This document shows positions 38,564-53,500 of a stretch of 64,000 bases of DNA, piece after piece (within the stretch, counting starts at the first letter, position 1; every line of letters starts with the position of its first letter). The position numbers and the translations under genes are program-made. The notes under the pieces are model-generated. The model saw only the letters and a program-made list of their open reading frames with translations. It was not told where the DNA came from and ran no database searches. Source of the stretch: Nipponacmea schrenckii (taxonomy: Eukaryota > Mollusca > Gastropoda > Lottiidae); assembly GCA_030562195.1 (NCBI GenBank), contig CM060202.1:20446317-20510316 (forward strand), written 5' to 3'.

Positions 38564-41500
38564 ATGGGTTTACAACCTTTAGAATTTGGTGATTGCCTCA
38601 CCGACAGTCCGTTCTTTAGAGAAAGACTGCATGAACACGAAAAGGAATTGGACAGAACGAGCAAAGCGATTAAAAATTTGATACAGCACGGAAACAAAGT
38701 TTTGGATGCTGCTAAACGTGAGTGATTGGCCTTCTTTTATCTTTCTTATCAGTATTAATTAACAGCTTTTTAATACTCCCTTTGATCTCACCGCCACTGT
38801 TGATAACCGGCTACCCTTTAATTAAGAAGTGTGAATATTTTAATGGATAAATTTATTTTGTGTGCACGTTAAGTGTAAATTGAGAAATATTTGCATTGAT
38901 TTTTGATTGATAGGCCTAGCCTAATGCTGATCAAATCTTACTAGTTATGATGAGGTTGACCTAACTAGAAATATTTGTGAGTACAGTCACAGGTTGATGT
39001 ATCACTGGACTGTAAAAATATGCAGTTTACCCAAAGTTCATCAGATTAATTTGTACATTTACACTTGAGTGTGATAACCAACATCTTTATGTTGTGATGT
39101 AGGCCTACACTATAATAATATTATATCAAGATTAGACCCGGTGTGTATTTGCTGACCCATATCTCATATACAAGATAACTGTTTCTGATATCTGTTCTTC
39201 TTGCTAGATTAAAAAATTGTTATCTTTCGTTGATTGTAGGCTTGCTGACTCTTTCCAATTCTATTACTATAAGGTTTTCTTTAGCCCAAAAAGGTGCTGA
39301 AGAGTAGAATGTAGAACTCAATTTATTTCAAATATATTCCATTGTCGTCTTGTCTAATGTTTTGCGTTAAAGCCTTTCTCAGAAACACAGCTATTCTGTA
39401 GCGTCGAGTATGCTCGTTTTATGTCTACGTCTCTCAGGATTTCTGCCTATTTTATTACAACCATCTACTTTAAAAATTAGTGATGTCACCTGATAAATGC
39501 AATGAAAGTATTTCATTAAAACTTAAAAACTTATTTTGTCTAAGTTTAAAAATGTCAATTTTTTGGTCAACTGACAAGGTAGTGTACTGGGAATGTTAAT
39601 TAAAAATATTTGAAGAAAAGATCTGGGATGGAAAAGACTAAATTAAGAGATTAATTAGTGAAGGGAATGTAAAGATAATTATTGTTATACATTATATAAC
39701 AGGATATACATCCCATAATATTATGACTAGTAAAAATTAAAACAACTACTAGAACTATTCAAGGAGATATTTCCTCTGACCATTGGAATGTTTCAACATC
39801 GTTTAATTGTTATAAACTTACTGTTAATTATCCACTTTATAAATTTAAACGTGTAACGTCCTACTGCCATGTATCCTATTGTCCTGTATCCTACAGTCGT
39901 CTATCCTATTGTCCTGTATCCTACTGTTCTGTATAATTTTGTCCTGTATCCTACTGTCCTGTATCCTGTATCCTACTGTCCTATATTCTTCTGTCCTGTA
40001 TCTCACTGTCCTATATTCTATTGTCCTGTATCCTAGTGTCCTGTATCCCACAGCCTTGTACCCTAGTGTCCTGTATCTCACTGTCCTGTATCCTATTGTC
40101 ATGTATCCCACAGTCCTGAATCCTAATGTCCTGTATCCTATTGCCCTGTATCTCACTGTCCTGTATCCTTCTGTCCTGTATCCTCCTGTCCTATATTCTA
40201 CTGTCCTGTATCCTACTGTCCTGTATCCTCCGGTCCTGTACCCTAGTGTCCTGTATCTCACTGTCCTGTATCCTATTGTCATGTATCCCACAGTCCTGAA
40301 TCCTAATGTCCTATATTCTACTGTCCTGTATCCTACTGTCCTGTATCCTCCTGTCCTGTATCCTCCTGTCCTGTATCCTCCTGTCCTGTATCCTATTGTC
40401 CAGTATTTTCCTGTCCTATATTCTACTGTCCTGTATCCTACCATCCTGTATCATAGTGTCCTGTATCCTGTATCCTCCTGTCCTATATATATGCAACTGT
40501 TCTGAATCCTATTGCTCTGTATCCTGTATTCCACAGTCCTGTATCCCACAGTCCTGTATCCTACTGTCCTGTATCCTATTGTCCTGTATCCCCACTGTAC
40601 TGTACACCTGTTATGTAATTATTTACTTGATTTAAAAGTATTTATATTTGAATTTTTGTATTTATTTTAGAATTATCTCTGGCTCAGAAACAGTTTGCGA
40701 AAGATTTGACAGATTTTAATTTTGAAACCATCAATAATCAACAGACTGACGATGAACGAATTATCGGTGAGTATTATTATATCTATATGGTTTCATTTTA
40801 TTTATACCTTGACAAAATATATATTTATTAATACTGGTACTGAACATGAGTCCATTCTCTTTAGTAAATCCTGTCTTCATTTGCCCATGAGATGCAGAAG
40901 ATTGGGACGTAAAACTCCATACCTTTTATTTTTCTCTTTAGTAAAACAAAGGCAGCTGAGCAAGAACTATGAGTTAATTGTGCAGTCAAATTAGTTTATT
41001 TTAAACATACCAACTCCATGTTTACAATAAGCTGTCCTGATGATTGTGTATCCTAAACTTGCGTTAGGAGATCTGGAGTCGATTGTATTGCCAGAAACAA
41101 AAGTTAAAATAAAACTCCATTTAATGTCATTTTTTACACACTTCTATTTTAAGTTTTCATCATTCTCTTCTACATATATGATATCAGTGTATATTCTCAT
41201 TTTAAAGGGTCCTACAAGGTTTTTTTGTTAAATTTTTTGTTAAATTTATGAAACCTTGACATCAGTATCTATCTGAAAGTTTGAACTTTCCAACAGTTAA
41301 TTTTATCCGAAAACTATCTTAAAAGTTTTTGATTACATTGCATAATAAGGTAACGGTTGGTAAAGGTGTATTTTTTCCACTTATGAATTACTAAGCTTTT
41401 AATAATAAGAATTTGGCATACTGCCTCTTTAAAAGTAATCTTTGCCACACCCTTCTATTTTAACTATTGATCCACCAGTTATAGATTAAAGGAATACTGC

Positions 41501-44500
41501 ATCTTAAATGAAAATAAAATCTAAAAAGTTTAAACTTGGCTGATGAGAGTATATATATTCATCAGTAAATATACCTGCAGCCATAAATAACATAACAGTA
41601 ATTATCAATAAACATGCATTTGATTATTGATAAATGCTCATTAAATTGATTAAGCATTTTCAATAATGAGTTCTCAAGATTTTAAGGGATTCTGTTACTT
41701 TATGACACCAGGTATATTCACTGATGAATATATTCTCATATTGACCATTCTTTAGAACTTAAATTTTAGATTTCAGGTAAAATAAAATAATTCAAATTTT
41801 TTTAAGTCAATTCTTAGACACAGTATCAGTGAGTATTCTGTTTATTATTGGACCAATGTTTGACCTGTATAATAACTACACTACCTTTAACACTGAAAGG
41901 TGTATTGTCAAGCCAGCTAACATGTGAAATATCTTTTTAAATATTATCTATTAAGTCAAGGTGACTTGTCAACTAGTCTAGTTTATTTCATTATGAGTAA
42001 GTGTCAGATTTTAGCTAACTCTTAAAAGCAGCGTCATCATGTTGACCCGTTTAAAGGGTTAGTTTCAACATTTTCGTGGTCGATTTGGCTCTGAAGTAAA
42101 TAGTCTTTAGAAGTCGTAAAAACTTTACAATAATGATATAATTCATTTTAAAAATACTTCAAACTAGGAATTTTACTTCTATTTCTAGAAGTATAGAAAA
42201 TAAATTCTTATTTTAATTTTCAAACGATGATAATTCTAGACACACATAGATTTGAAGTCTAAAATGAGTGAACTGTGAATACTATTACTGATTAGTTAAT
42301 CTTAATAATTTCCCAATTCTGAGACATCAGATAACATTGGGAAAACAAATGATGAATCTGTTCCTTTAATCTTGGATCTGCCCCTTTCTAGGAATATGAC
42401 ATCATTTTAGATCAATGTGTACTGTATATCAAACTGTTATGAAATATAAACTACAATTTTATTATCTCTATCAATAAATAAATAATGAAATACAATGTGA
42501 AAAGTAAAAATGATGAAATATAAAAAAATGCAGTATGAATAATAGAAGAAGACATTATAAAACTTTTCTATGAACTCAGTTTTTATCTTGTATTTATCTC
42601 AGTTTACAACTAACCTGCTATCTTTGAATTGATATTTTTAATCAATGTGTTATAACAACTTTTCCCTTTTTATTCTAAACCTCAAAGAGACTTAAATAAC
42701 AGCTGGATATTTAGTCATGCAACACTGGTTGATACAGTCAAATCAGTCTACAGTCTAGAGCTCTAGTTAGACATAACTGGTAAATACAGTCTAGAGCTCT
42801 AGTCAGACATGACTGGTAAATAAAGTCTAGAGTCTAGTCAGACATGACTGGTAAATACAGTCTAGAGCTCTGGTCAGACATGACTGGTAAATACAGTCTA
42901 GACCTCTTATTAGACATGACTGGTAAATACAGTCTAGAGCTCTAAACAAACATGACTGGAAAAGCAGTTGGATCAATATTCCTGTTGCCAGTTCTAATGG
43001 AATATATTTGTTACAATATTCATATCAAAGTTCTTTTTCACATTTGGAACTGATAATTGCTCTGGCATGTCTCTAAGGTGGCCACATGGAATGAATGTAT
43101 TACATTGTAGAACATTGAAGGTACACTACCTGTAGAATGGATAGAAAATTAGAATTGATAAACTTGGTCAATAAGAGTATATATTCATCAGTTAGACTCA
43201 CCAGTGTTATGACTAAAGAATAGAATCTCAATATAAACTGATAATTAAACTAAGTAATTATTGAAAAACTTCCCAAAAAGCATGATTGACAATTAACTGC
43301 TTATTTTTATGAATAATTGCTAAGGTTTATGGATAATTATCTTGTTTTATGGATAATTTGTTTATTTTTTGGGGGAAAACATAGTTTTTATGAATGATTG
43401 CTTAGTTTTATGGATAACGTAAGCTTATTTAGTTTTATGGAAAATTGTTGTTTATGGATGATTACTTAATTTTATGGGTATTTTGTTTAGTTTTATGAAT
43501 AATTACTTAGTTTTATGGATAATAACTTAGTTTTATAGATGATTGCTTAGTTTAATGGACAATTGCTAAGTTTTATGGATAATTGCTTAGTTTTATGGAT
43601 GATTCGCTTAATTTTATGGATTATTACTTAGTTTTGTTGATATTGCTAAGTTTTATGGATAATTGCTTAGTTTTATAGATAATTACTTAACTTTATAGAT
43701 TATTACTTTGTTTTATGGATAAAAACTTAGTTTTATAGATGATTGCTTAGTTTTATAGATGATTGCTTAGTTTAATGGGTAATTACTTAGTTTTATGGAT
43801 AATTACTTAGTTTTATCGATTTATTGGATTGTAGAGGGTTTCTGTCAGAAAGCTTCATTTTGGCCAAATTTTAAATTAACAATTTTTGATCATCCTAGGA
43901 GATAGTATACCTTTAACTGTAACACATTTATGATCCTCAGTTGACTCTAGGGAAGCCACATCAAATATATTCCATGTGTAGGTCATAACATTTGGAATTT
44001 ATATAATCATTCCCACTGAGTCTCTAGGGTGTTCATATGGTATATATCTTTATATCAACATTTATAACAGGTTAAATCAGGTTAAGAACAAAGAGAGTTG
44101 GTTTTACTCAAATGGAACTACAAATTTAAGGGGGTTGACAACCCTAAACCTATGTACAAAAAATAGACGATTTTAACAACTTCTTTTCCACCTATCTGAA
44201 ATATTTAAATATCAATGGAAAGAGGGGACTTTCAGCTATCCAAAAATATAAAATTTATTTCTTTATGACATTTCAACTTTGAGAAATAGGGTATGAAAGA
44301 TGAACGAAAAAAACGTCAATTATTCCCTTAAAATTAGCATATCTACTAGACTATTTAATATAGAAGGTTGAAATTTTGCACAACGCAAGTCTACATATAA
44401 TTTTGTTTTGTTCTGAAGATATTGATAGAAATCAAAATTTTGGGAGTGCATTTACGAAAAATTGAATTTTTAAAAAACTATTCATTTTATATAAAAAAGC

Positions 44501-47500
44501 CAACGTAAAGTTATAGAGGACATCGTAAGCTTTAGCTGAAGCCAAAGTTTGTAAAAATCGGATAAATTGTAAGCGAGATATGCTTTTGGAAAAATGGCAG
44601 TTTTTGTCAACATTTTGCAAACACATGTAAACCTTACGTAATTAACGATCATTTTGTTAAAAGATTGTCTTTCATGCTGTAGAAATCTTTAAGCACCTTT
44701 TAGGCATCGATATGCACCGATATCCACATAATTGGAGTGCTAAAACAATGGATTAGCACATGTCAAAACCCTTCCACCCACCAATCATAAAATCTTCTCT
44801 GTTTACATGTGACGTAATGATTTATGGGACATCACCTGACTTCTGGATTCCCCCGATACACAAACTCTTACTTCGCGTGCCAATATTAACAATAACTGAC
44901 CGGCAAACGTAGAGAATGTTTATTTAGCGGATGACGTTGTAATCACAAATGTCAACTGACAACGTAATTTGTACGTCTACATAGAGGAATACCCTGTTTT
45001 GTTCTATAAATAGATTATCTTCACGGACGGATATCAGACGAACTACTGAAGCGATTGAGCTAAAAATTTTCATACATGAGTTTTTTTTAATGTCAAATAG
45101 AATGGATATAAACTAAATGCGTTTCTTGATTGAAATACACCTCGAACGATAAGGTTGTCAACCCCCTTAAATACCAGATTACTGTTAGCTATGTGGACTC
45201 TCTGAAAGAGATTTTTAGTTGATAAACCTCAATACCAAATAAACATTATTAGCTATGTGGACTCTCTAAAAGGGATTGTGAGTTGACAAACCAGAATTCT
45301 ACATAAACATTATGCTATGTGGACTCTCTGGAAGAGATGTTGAGTTGACAAACCTAAATACCAAATGAACATTATTATCTATATAGACTCTGAAAGAGAT
45401 TTCAAGTTGACAAACCTAAATACCAAATATACATTATTAGCTATGTGGACTCTCTGAGAAAGATGTAGAGTTGACAAACCTAAATACCAAATATACATTA
45501 TTAGCTATGTGGACTCTATGAAAGGGATGGTGAGTTTACAAACCTAAATACCAAAATTAACATTACAAGCTATATGGATTCTCTGAAAGAGATTTCAAGG
45601 TAACAAACCTAAATACCAAATAAACATTATTAGGTATGTGGACTCTCTGAAAGGAATGTTGAGTTGACAAACCTAAATAACAAAATATACATTACTAGCT
45701 ATGTGGACTCTCTGAAAGAGATGTCTAGTTGATAAACCTAAATACCTAATAAATAATATATGCTATGTGGACTCTCTGAAGGAGATGTTGAGTTGATATA
45801 CCAAATAAACAATATCAGCTACATGTGGACTCCCTGAAGGGGATGTCGGGTTGACAAACCTAAATACCAAATAAACATTATTAGCTATGTGAACTCTCTG
45901 AAAGGGATTCAGAGTCTGAGTAAATAACCAAATAAACATTATTATAATGTGGACTCTCTGATAGAGATGCTGAGTTTATTATTATTATTATTATGAGCTA
46001 TGTGGACTCTCTGAAAGAGTTACTGAGTTTACTATTATCATGAGCTATGTGAACTCTCTGAAAGAGTTACTGAGATTGTTATTATTATGAGATATGTGGA
46101 CTCTCTGAAAGAGTTACTGAGTTTATTATTATTATGTGGACTCTCTGAAAGAGTTACTGAGTTTATTATTATTATGTGGACTCTCTGAAAGAGTTACTGA
46201 ATTTATTATTATTATGTGAATTATATGAAAGAAATACTGGTAGATATACCATAGTAAAATAGTTAACATTACTATCTAGATATCACCTGTCAATAAACAG
46301 CTTTTATTACACCAGGTAGATCATTACACCTGTTGTATATCAGGAACCTGGCACACTGCCAGTAATTCTAGCTGTCTTATTACAATATCATCAGTTATCT
46401 CCCTTTTATATCTTTAACAGGTTCACTGATTGCAAACTTAACAACATTCACAAAGCGTTGTGTTGTTCAAATGGGTCTGCTACAGGCTGTGGGCGTTAAT
46501 GATCTCTCTACAGTTTGAAATAAAACAAGAGAATGTTAAAGCCACTGTCCCTCATTGCACACTGCGTTACCCATCTTCATTAGCCAACTAGGTACAGAAG
46601 AGTAAGACACTAATGAAATTAAATTCATAATTTACATAAAATACCATTAAAGTTATCTACACAAGTTTCAGATATACAATCTTCATCAGGACAGCTAGAT
46701 GTATTAGATAGAAAAATAAATTTGATATTTTTTATTTATAGGTGTTTTTTGTTCAACCAGGGACCTTATTCTCAAAAACTAAACTCAAAATTATTTTTAT
46801 GATCTAGTGAATAAAATAGATTCTAGAATTTAGTTTTGTTTTCCAATCGTGGTGCCTTATTCTTAAAAACTTTAACTAGATAACATCCTGATTTTAAAAA
46901 ATTCAGTTTTCTAATCGGATAATAAAACTAAAGTTATGGTAATTATTAATTTTAAGGATTGATCAAACAGATAATGACAACATTAAATAATCTTAAGTTA
47001 AGTTTTATGAATATGGCCCCGGATTATAGTATTTGTTAAATTCTGAATTGTGTTAATTTTCAAGAATAAGGTCATAGAAAAGTATTCAATTCAATTCAAT
47101 ATGAACTATATTTTATTTCAGCTCGGTCTCTTCGAGAATTTGGTAAAATTATTATTTCTATTGAAGATGAGAGACAGGTCATGGTAAGTGGTAATTTAAA
47201 ATTCGTTATGGTCTTTTTTAATCAACCCTCAAATTGTGGCTAATATTCGAAACTTCCAACCAAACTGTGCTCTTTTAAATTTACTTCAAAATTAAATCTA
47301 CGGAATTAAAAAACTAGTTTAAAAACATCTCTCCAGATAATTCCTCCATTATCTATTTCAGTTGGACCTGGCCAGTCAGCAGTTTGTTAAACCTCTAGAA
47401 ACATTCCGTAAAGAAAATATTGGAGCGGCTAAGGTATGTAATTATTGTTTTTATTTCGTTAATGCATTTCCTTATATGGTTATGAAGACATTGTTTAACT

Positions 47501-50500
47501 GTTGTCTAGTTTCAGGTGATTTGGTGCTACATAGAATGACCTTTGACCTGAAAAACTGAATAGATTAAAAATTCTTAGACCTTTTTCACCAAAACTTAAA
47601 GAAAACAAGATTTTTTAGAAATACAGTTATCTAATTGGATTACAAAACTAAATTACAGACCAATCAGATAACTAGAAAACTAAAATCAACGTTAAGTTAA
47701 ATATTTCAAGAATAAGGCAGAAGTTTAATGAATCTTAAGTTAGAAAGCGTATATCAATGTCTGAAAATATAGAACAGAATTTAGTTGGCAGTACAACCAT
47801 TTAGAAATCCATTAAGTACATGAAAAACAATGTAAGAAATTTTTATGTTTGTCAGTTTTTTAAATCAAAGGTTTATGAATGTAGTTGGTATTTTTAACGC
47901 TATAAACATGCCTGATTAGCTTGTAAACTGTTTCATCAATAGTAAGAGGAAGTTTGGGGTGGGATTAGGAGGAAGGGAGTGGAACTAGAAGGAGGAGGGT
48001 ATTGGGGGAGGGTCAAGAAATGGTAGGAATGCTGTGCTTCTGAAAATACAAGTGAATGCAGATATTTTTGTTTCACAGCTTGATGTACACACCCTATAAC
48101 ACATGAAAGTTTGGGTGAATAACCTAGAGAGGTGAAGAATGTAGACCAAATGGGTCAGATGTGAACTTGAGAACAAGGGGGGTAGGGGCATACTTTCATC
48201 CTTTCATTCATCAATGTTAATAATAACATTATTGCTCTATCTGCTTTACCTGCTTAATGCTTAACTGAGATATGAAGGGTGGGGGGGGGGAGGGCGACAG
48301 TCTGTAGTCTTAATGTTTCTTTCTGGGTTCCTCAGAAATAGTGTTTGACAGCCTGTTATTATAGATTAAAGAATTGAAATAAATTTGACGATGGTATATC
48401 AAATATTCCTGAAGACCTTCTAAAATATTTTGATCTCTTTTGATTCAATTTTCTTAAGCCTGACTGTTTATCTTTGTCATGACTTAGCACAAACATTTTA
48501 TCAAAAATGTCTTTATTTTTTGCTATAATGCATACTTCTATCTATCGATACATCTTATAAAAAAAACATCAAATTTTCTGACACTTTCATGCATAATTAT
48601 TACCAATTATTTCCATTTCTGCTTTATTTTTATAAGTTACTTCAAATTATCTTCTGAAGGGCATGTGCTACTTTATTTTTTCTGAGCCTCAGATCTTTCT
48701 ATTCCCTTTGTTGACTTGACAAGTATATTTTAAAACAGATTCATTATTGTTTTTTTATATCTTAAAAAGATTGTAAAGAGGTTTTCTAAATTTTGTATAT
48801 GTATTAGGGACAGTGATAATTCAATTTACACTATTCTAATTTTCAATCAGACGTCTTTGGTTCCTGTAATTCTACTAAATCTAAGTGTTTTATCACAAAA
48901 TGCCCGTTACGTCTTTATCAGCTCATTAGGTGCGGAATAGTTGGACGTAAACTCCATTCCATTCTTTGATTAGTGATGTCATAAAATAATTAGTTTTAGT
49001 TGAATTACAACAACCACAGACGTCTGATTGAAAATTGGAATGATGTAAATTTATATTATCAGTGTCTCTGATACACATATAAAATATACAAAACCTCTTT
49101 ACAATCTCTTTAAGATTATTCTCTACAAAAATTAAGGGTTTTGCTACCAAGATATTGTCAATAATATGTTGTTTTGGATTTTGGATTTCGTTTTGCAATT
49201 TGGATCGTTTATTTATTTGAAAGTTTATAGCAATAATGTCAATAATTTATTTGCTTGCTTTTCAATCTGTGGCCAGCATTGAAAGCATTTTAATTTTTAA
49301 TTATTTTTTCAAGGGGCCTTTTTCACAAGAATCTGACTAAAGATCTATCAATGTTTAAAATAAAATCTCGAACCAATTTGATTATTTTATTTCCTTATAA
49401 ATATTTTTAAGGCGTTTAATTAAGAGATTTTATCAGAAAAGATAAATATTAATATCAGGAATTTGTTGAAATATAAGAACATCATCATATGATTAATTCT
49501 AGATAATCTGTTTTCTAACAGGTATACTACCACCAAATATAAACTGTGTCCCTGTTTATCAATGGACTAACCTGGTGTCAAAACAGTTAAAAATATATAT
49601 CTTATTGACCAAGTTTAAGATTTATTTTATGTCCATTCTAAATATGAGTGTACCTTTAAGTAAAGTTTTTGTGAAACTGGCCTCCTAGAATTTATCGGAG
49701 ATCCTGCGATTAACGCTAGGCTGTCTATAGAATTTAACGGGATCATGTGATCAACACCATCTAACTCATTATATCATGGTTATTAATTTCAGTATTCATC
49801 CATTAAGGTGAAGGATTATATTTCTTTCTCACCATCAGATATTGTGCATTCTCTCCCCTTGTTTGAGTCTTTATCTTATTTTGACACTTCTTGTCTCCCT
49901 TGTGGTTTCTTGCTAGTCTGAATAGAGTTATCTTTTCTTTGTCTACAACATAAATTCTAGCATGCACGATTGACACCAAGCACTTGTATATTTATTGCTT
50001 TATATGTGAAATGTCACTCTAAAATCACTATTTTTATCGCTTTAAATATATTGTAATATATTGGGGTTTTCTAAATTTTGTATATGTATCAGGGACACTG
50101 ATAGTATCAATTTACACCATTCTAATTGTCAATCAGACGTCTGTGGTTCCTGCTTGTATCAAATAAGGCCTATTAGGATTAGCGCTGTTATAAAACACTT
50201 AGATTTAGTTGCATTACAGGAACCACAGACGTCTGATTGAAAATTGGAATGGTGGCTCTGATACAAAATTTAGAAAACCTCTTTACAATCTCTTTGATTT
50301 TGATTATAATAGAAATTGTAAAGAATGCTTGTTACTATAGGCTGATTTAAAGAGAGATAACTCTATTTATGGTGTGTAAAGTGTATTATTGTCAGTGTAT
50401 ATTAACCTCAATACAGATAGTTTAAACCTTACTGTTATTAACGTTCATTCATCATATAATATTAATATTTTAATATCAGATCTCAATATAACTGTGTTTT

Positions 50501-53500
50501 TACTGGGTGTGAATAAACTTATATCTAATTATCTTTCCGTAACCTGTAACCAGGACTGTTTGATTGTAAATGATAACCTTGTTACCTTGGCCATTGTTTT
50601 TATCACCCTTAACATTAATACGTAGACCCAGAAAAAGGATAACACTCTAGGGATGTTCAGTCATTCACATCCCAAGAATGGAGATACGAGGTACAAATAG
50701 GGGGCAGACTAAATCAATTGAGGGGGGTAGGGAATAACGTAGAGAGGGTTCACACAATCTTTTTTGAAAAATCGATTTGATTTTGTATAATTTGACACAT
50801 GGGTTGAAAAATGGGTAAAAATTATTAAGGAGCGAACCATTTTTTTAGGGAGGTGAATGACCCCCCAGACTTTGCCTCTGTATTAACATTTCATTCCAAC
50901 CAAGTATTTTATTTGTTCTTAAAAAAAAAAAAACTAAGAATTAATTTAATATACTGTAAATTAGATTGAGGTGTGAGTTGATGTGATTAATTAAGATTGT
51001 TAATTAGATGTTATTAATTTATTTAATATTTAATATATATATCTGTATATTGTATCACCAGTCTAATTTTCAAACTTTTCACAGCTTATTTTTCAGTTGC
51101 ATTTTTCTGCGTTTTATTTTATGTTATTTTTAATTTTCACCTGTCTTTTATTTATGTTTTGGCTTTAACTGGAGTGATCTCCCTTTCTCTGTATATTGTA
51201 ACACATCATGAAACTAATTCATTATAGAATTAAGGATTTTAACAAAGATTTATAGATTTGGCTCACAGTGTCTTTTGTAATGAAGCTCCTGTTGTAAAGC
51301 TTAAATGCTTTTAAGTAATTAACAAGTTCGTTAATAAAACTTCAACTAAGAGATGACGCAAAAATATTTCTTAAGTGACCTAAATCATTGATATGTTTTG
51401 CTACTTCTGTCTTTAGCTCAAGGTGCTTTAATCCAACTTCAAATCTGTTTTGTTAAAACGGCTAATGATTCATTTTCACTATGAGTTTTAGAAATATAGA
51501 AGTTATAAATATAGAGGCTCTTAATTTTCCTTGAAGAGTTCAACTTGAATGATACCAGTTCTGCCGCACACTTTAAATCCACAATGTCCCGTCATAGTTT
51601 GATTAAATTGGGACTAATGTATTGAAGAATGAAAGGTAAATATGGTGAAATTTTAACCGCAAGTTATATTTTGTAGGAAGAAAAGAAGATATTCGACAAG
51701 CAGACGACCAAATTCTGTCAGTCGTTAGAACGCTATCTTAACATGAAGAACAAGGTCAACGAATCCACGCAGAAAGATGATAACTTTTCATATGAAATCA
51801 TAGCTTCAATCAATTTACCAGATATGATATACTCTTCTAGACACCTGATACCACTTCATTTGAAATACTTACAACTCTAGACACTGATACCACTTTTCAT
51901 ATGAAATACTTACTCTTCTAGACACCTGATACCACTTTTCATTATGAAATACTTACTCTTCTAGACACCTGATACCACTTTTCATTATGAAATACTTACA
52001 CTTCTAGACACATGCTACCACTTTTCATTTTGAAATACTTACACTTCTAGACACATGATACCACTTTTCATTATGAAATACTTACACTTCTAGACACCTG
52101 ATACCACTTTTCATTATGAAATACTTACACTTCTAGACACCTGATACCACTTTTCATTATGAAATACTTACACTTCTAGACACCTAATACCACTTTTCAT
52201 TATGAAATACTTACACTTCTAGACACATGATACCACTTTTCATTATTAAATACTTACTCACTTATAATTGATATACTTCCTCATATGAAAAGTTTATTAG
52301 CTGCTACCAATTTACACATGTCACCTTGCTTCATAAGGCTATTTTCAACCCAGTTTCCCCTTGTCAGTGATGTAGGTCAAAGGGGCTGACATGAAAAGTG
52401 TCTAGTCGTTCAAATGGAATAATAAATCAAGGCCCTGTGTGCTACAGACTGCAAATGTATAAGATCCCTTGACAGTTGAAAATTGCGAAAAATGTAGGCC
52501 AATGCCACTGTCCTAGAAATTTTCCTCATTGCTCGTCTTCATTAGACCATTAAGTGCAGAAGAATAGGAAGTAAACTCCATTTATTTTATTTTATTTAGG
52601 CTGATGCTACATTAGAAATGGAACGACGAGGGTTTTATCAAGCCTCAATGAAATATGTTTTAAAACTTCACGAAGTACAGGAGAAGAAGAAATTCGAGTT
52701 TGTAGAAATTGTAAGTAGAATTGAAAATCCAATAGAATCAAGAATCCTTCGAGAATGTCATATTTACCACTTGTCAGACATAACTGGCATATAAAGGACC
52801 TTGATTATTAAAATAGATATTAACTACCTGTATATGAAAGAAGACATGTATAATGATAATAATACTATTTTCTCATACCACTAAAAATAGAAATTAAACG
52901 AGTCTATCCCTTCTGTTTTCAGTTATTGGGGTTTATGTATAGCTGGTTGACATTCTATCACCAAGGACACGAGGCAGCCCAGGAATTTAAACCCTTTATG
53001 AACGACTGTCAACATCGCTTACAAAAGGTAGGATCAATTCATCTTACTTCTTATAGGAGAGTTTGATATGAAAACTTTGTACTTTGTCTTTGGAACAAAG
53101 TTACTACCTTTACTCTATAAATGTTGCTTATTGCTTAATGAAGACAGTTGTGATTTGTCGAATCGTTTACCAATTTCGCCCAGTGTAAATAAGATTGTTA
53201 TGTTTCAGACACGAGAGAGTTTTGAAAGTACGAAGGAACAGGCGGAGCAGCTGATGAATAAAATGCTGGAGGTCCGTGGAACGGTAATTAGCATTTCATC
53301 TTGTTTTCTCCATCAGGGCCGGCCATCTTCTACTTTTACTTTCTCTTTTCAATGTTCATATTTACAATTCATTTAGGTTTTTCTTGGTTCTAAATTTAAA
53401 TCATTTCTCTAAGGTTTGAAATATTAACAATCTTTCATAACATCTGGCTTTCGATGTTAAAAATTCTTTTTGTTTGGCTCGTTTCAAATCATTATTCCAA

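Noticed and set aside
39845..40505. Overlapping 199- and 208-codon open frames on opposite strands
   Set aside because: They arise from a 15-bp minisatellite whose unit length is a multiple of three and which lacks stop codons in those frames. No family resemblance, and it lies in GRAF intron 1.
44432..44626. 64-residue minus-strand frame inside the TTAA element as a possible transposase remnant
   Set aside because: Too short and with no recognisable catalytic motif; frames of this size are expected by chance.
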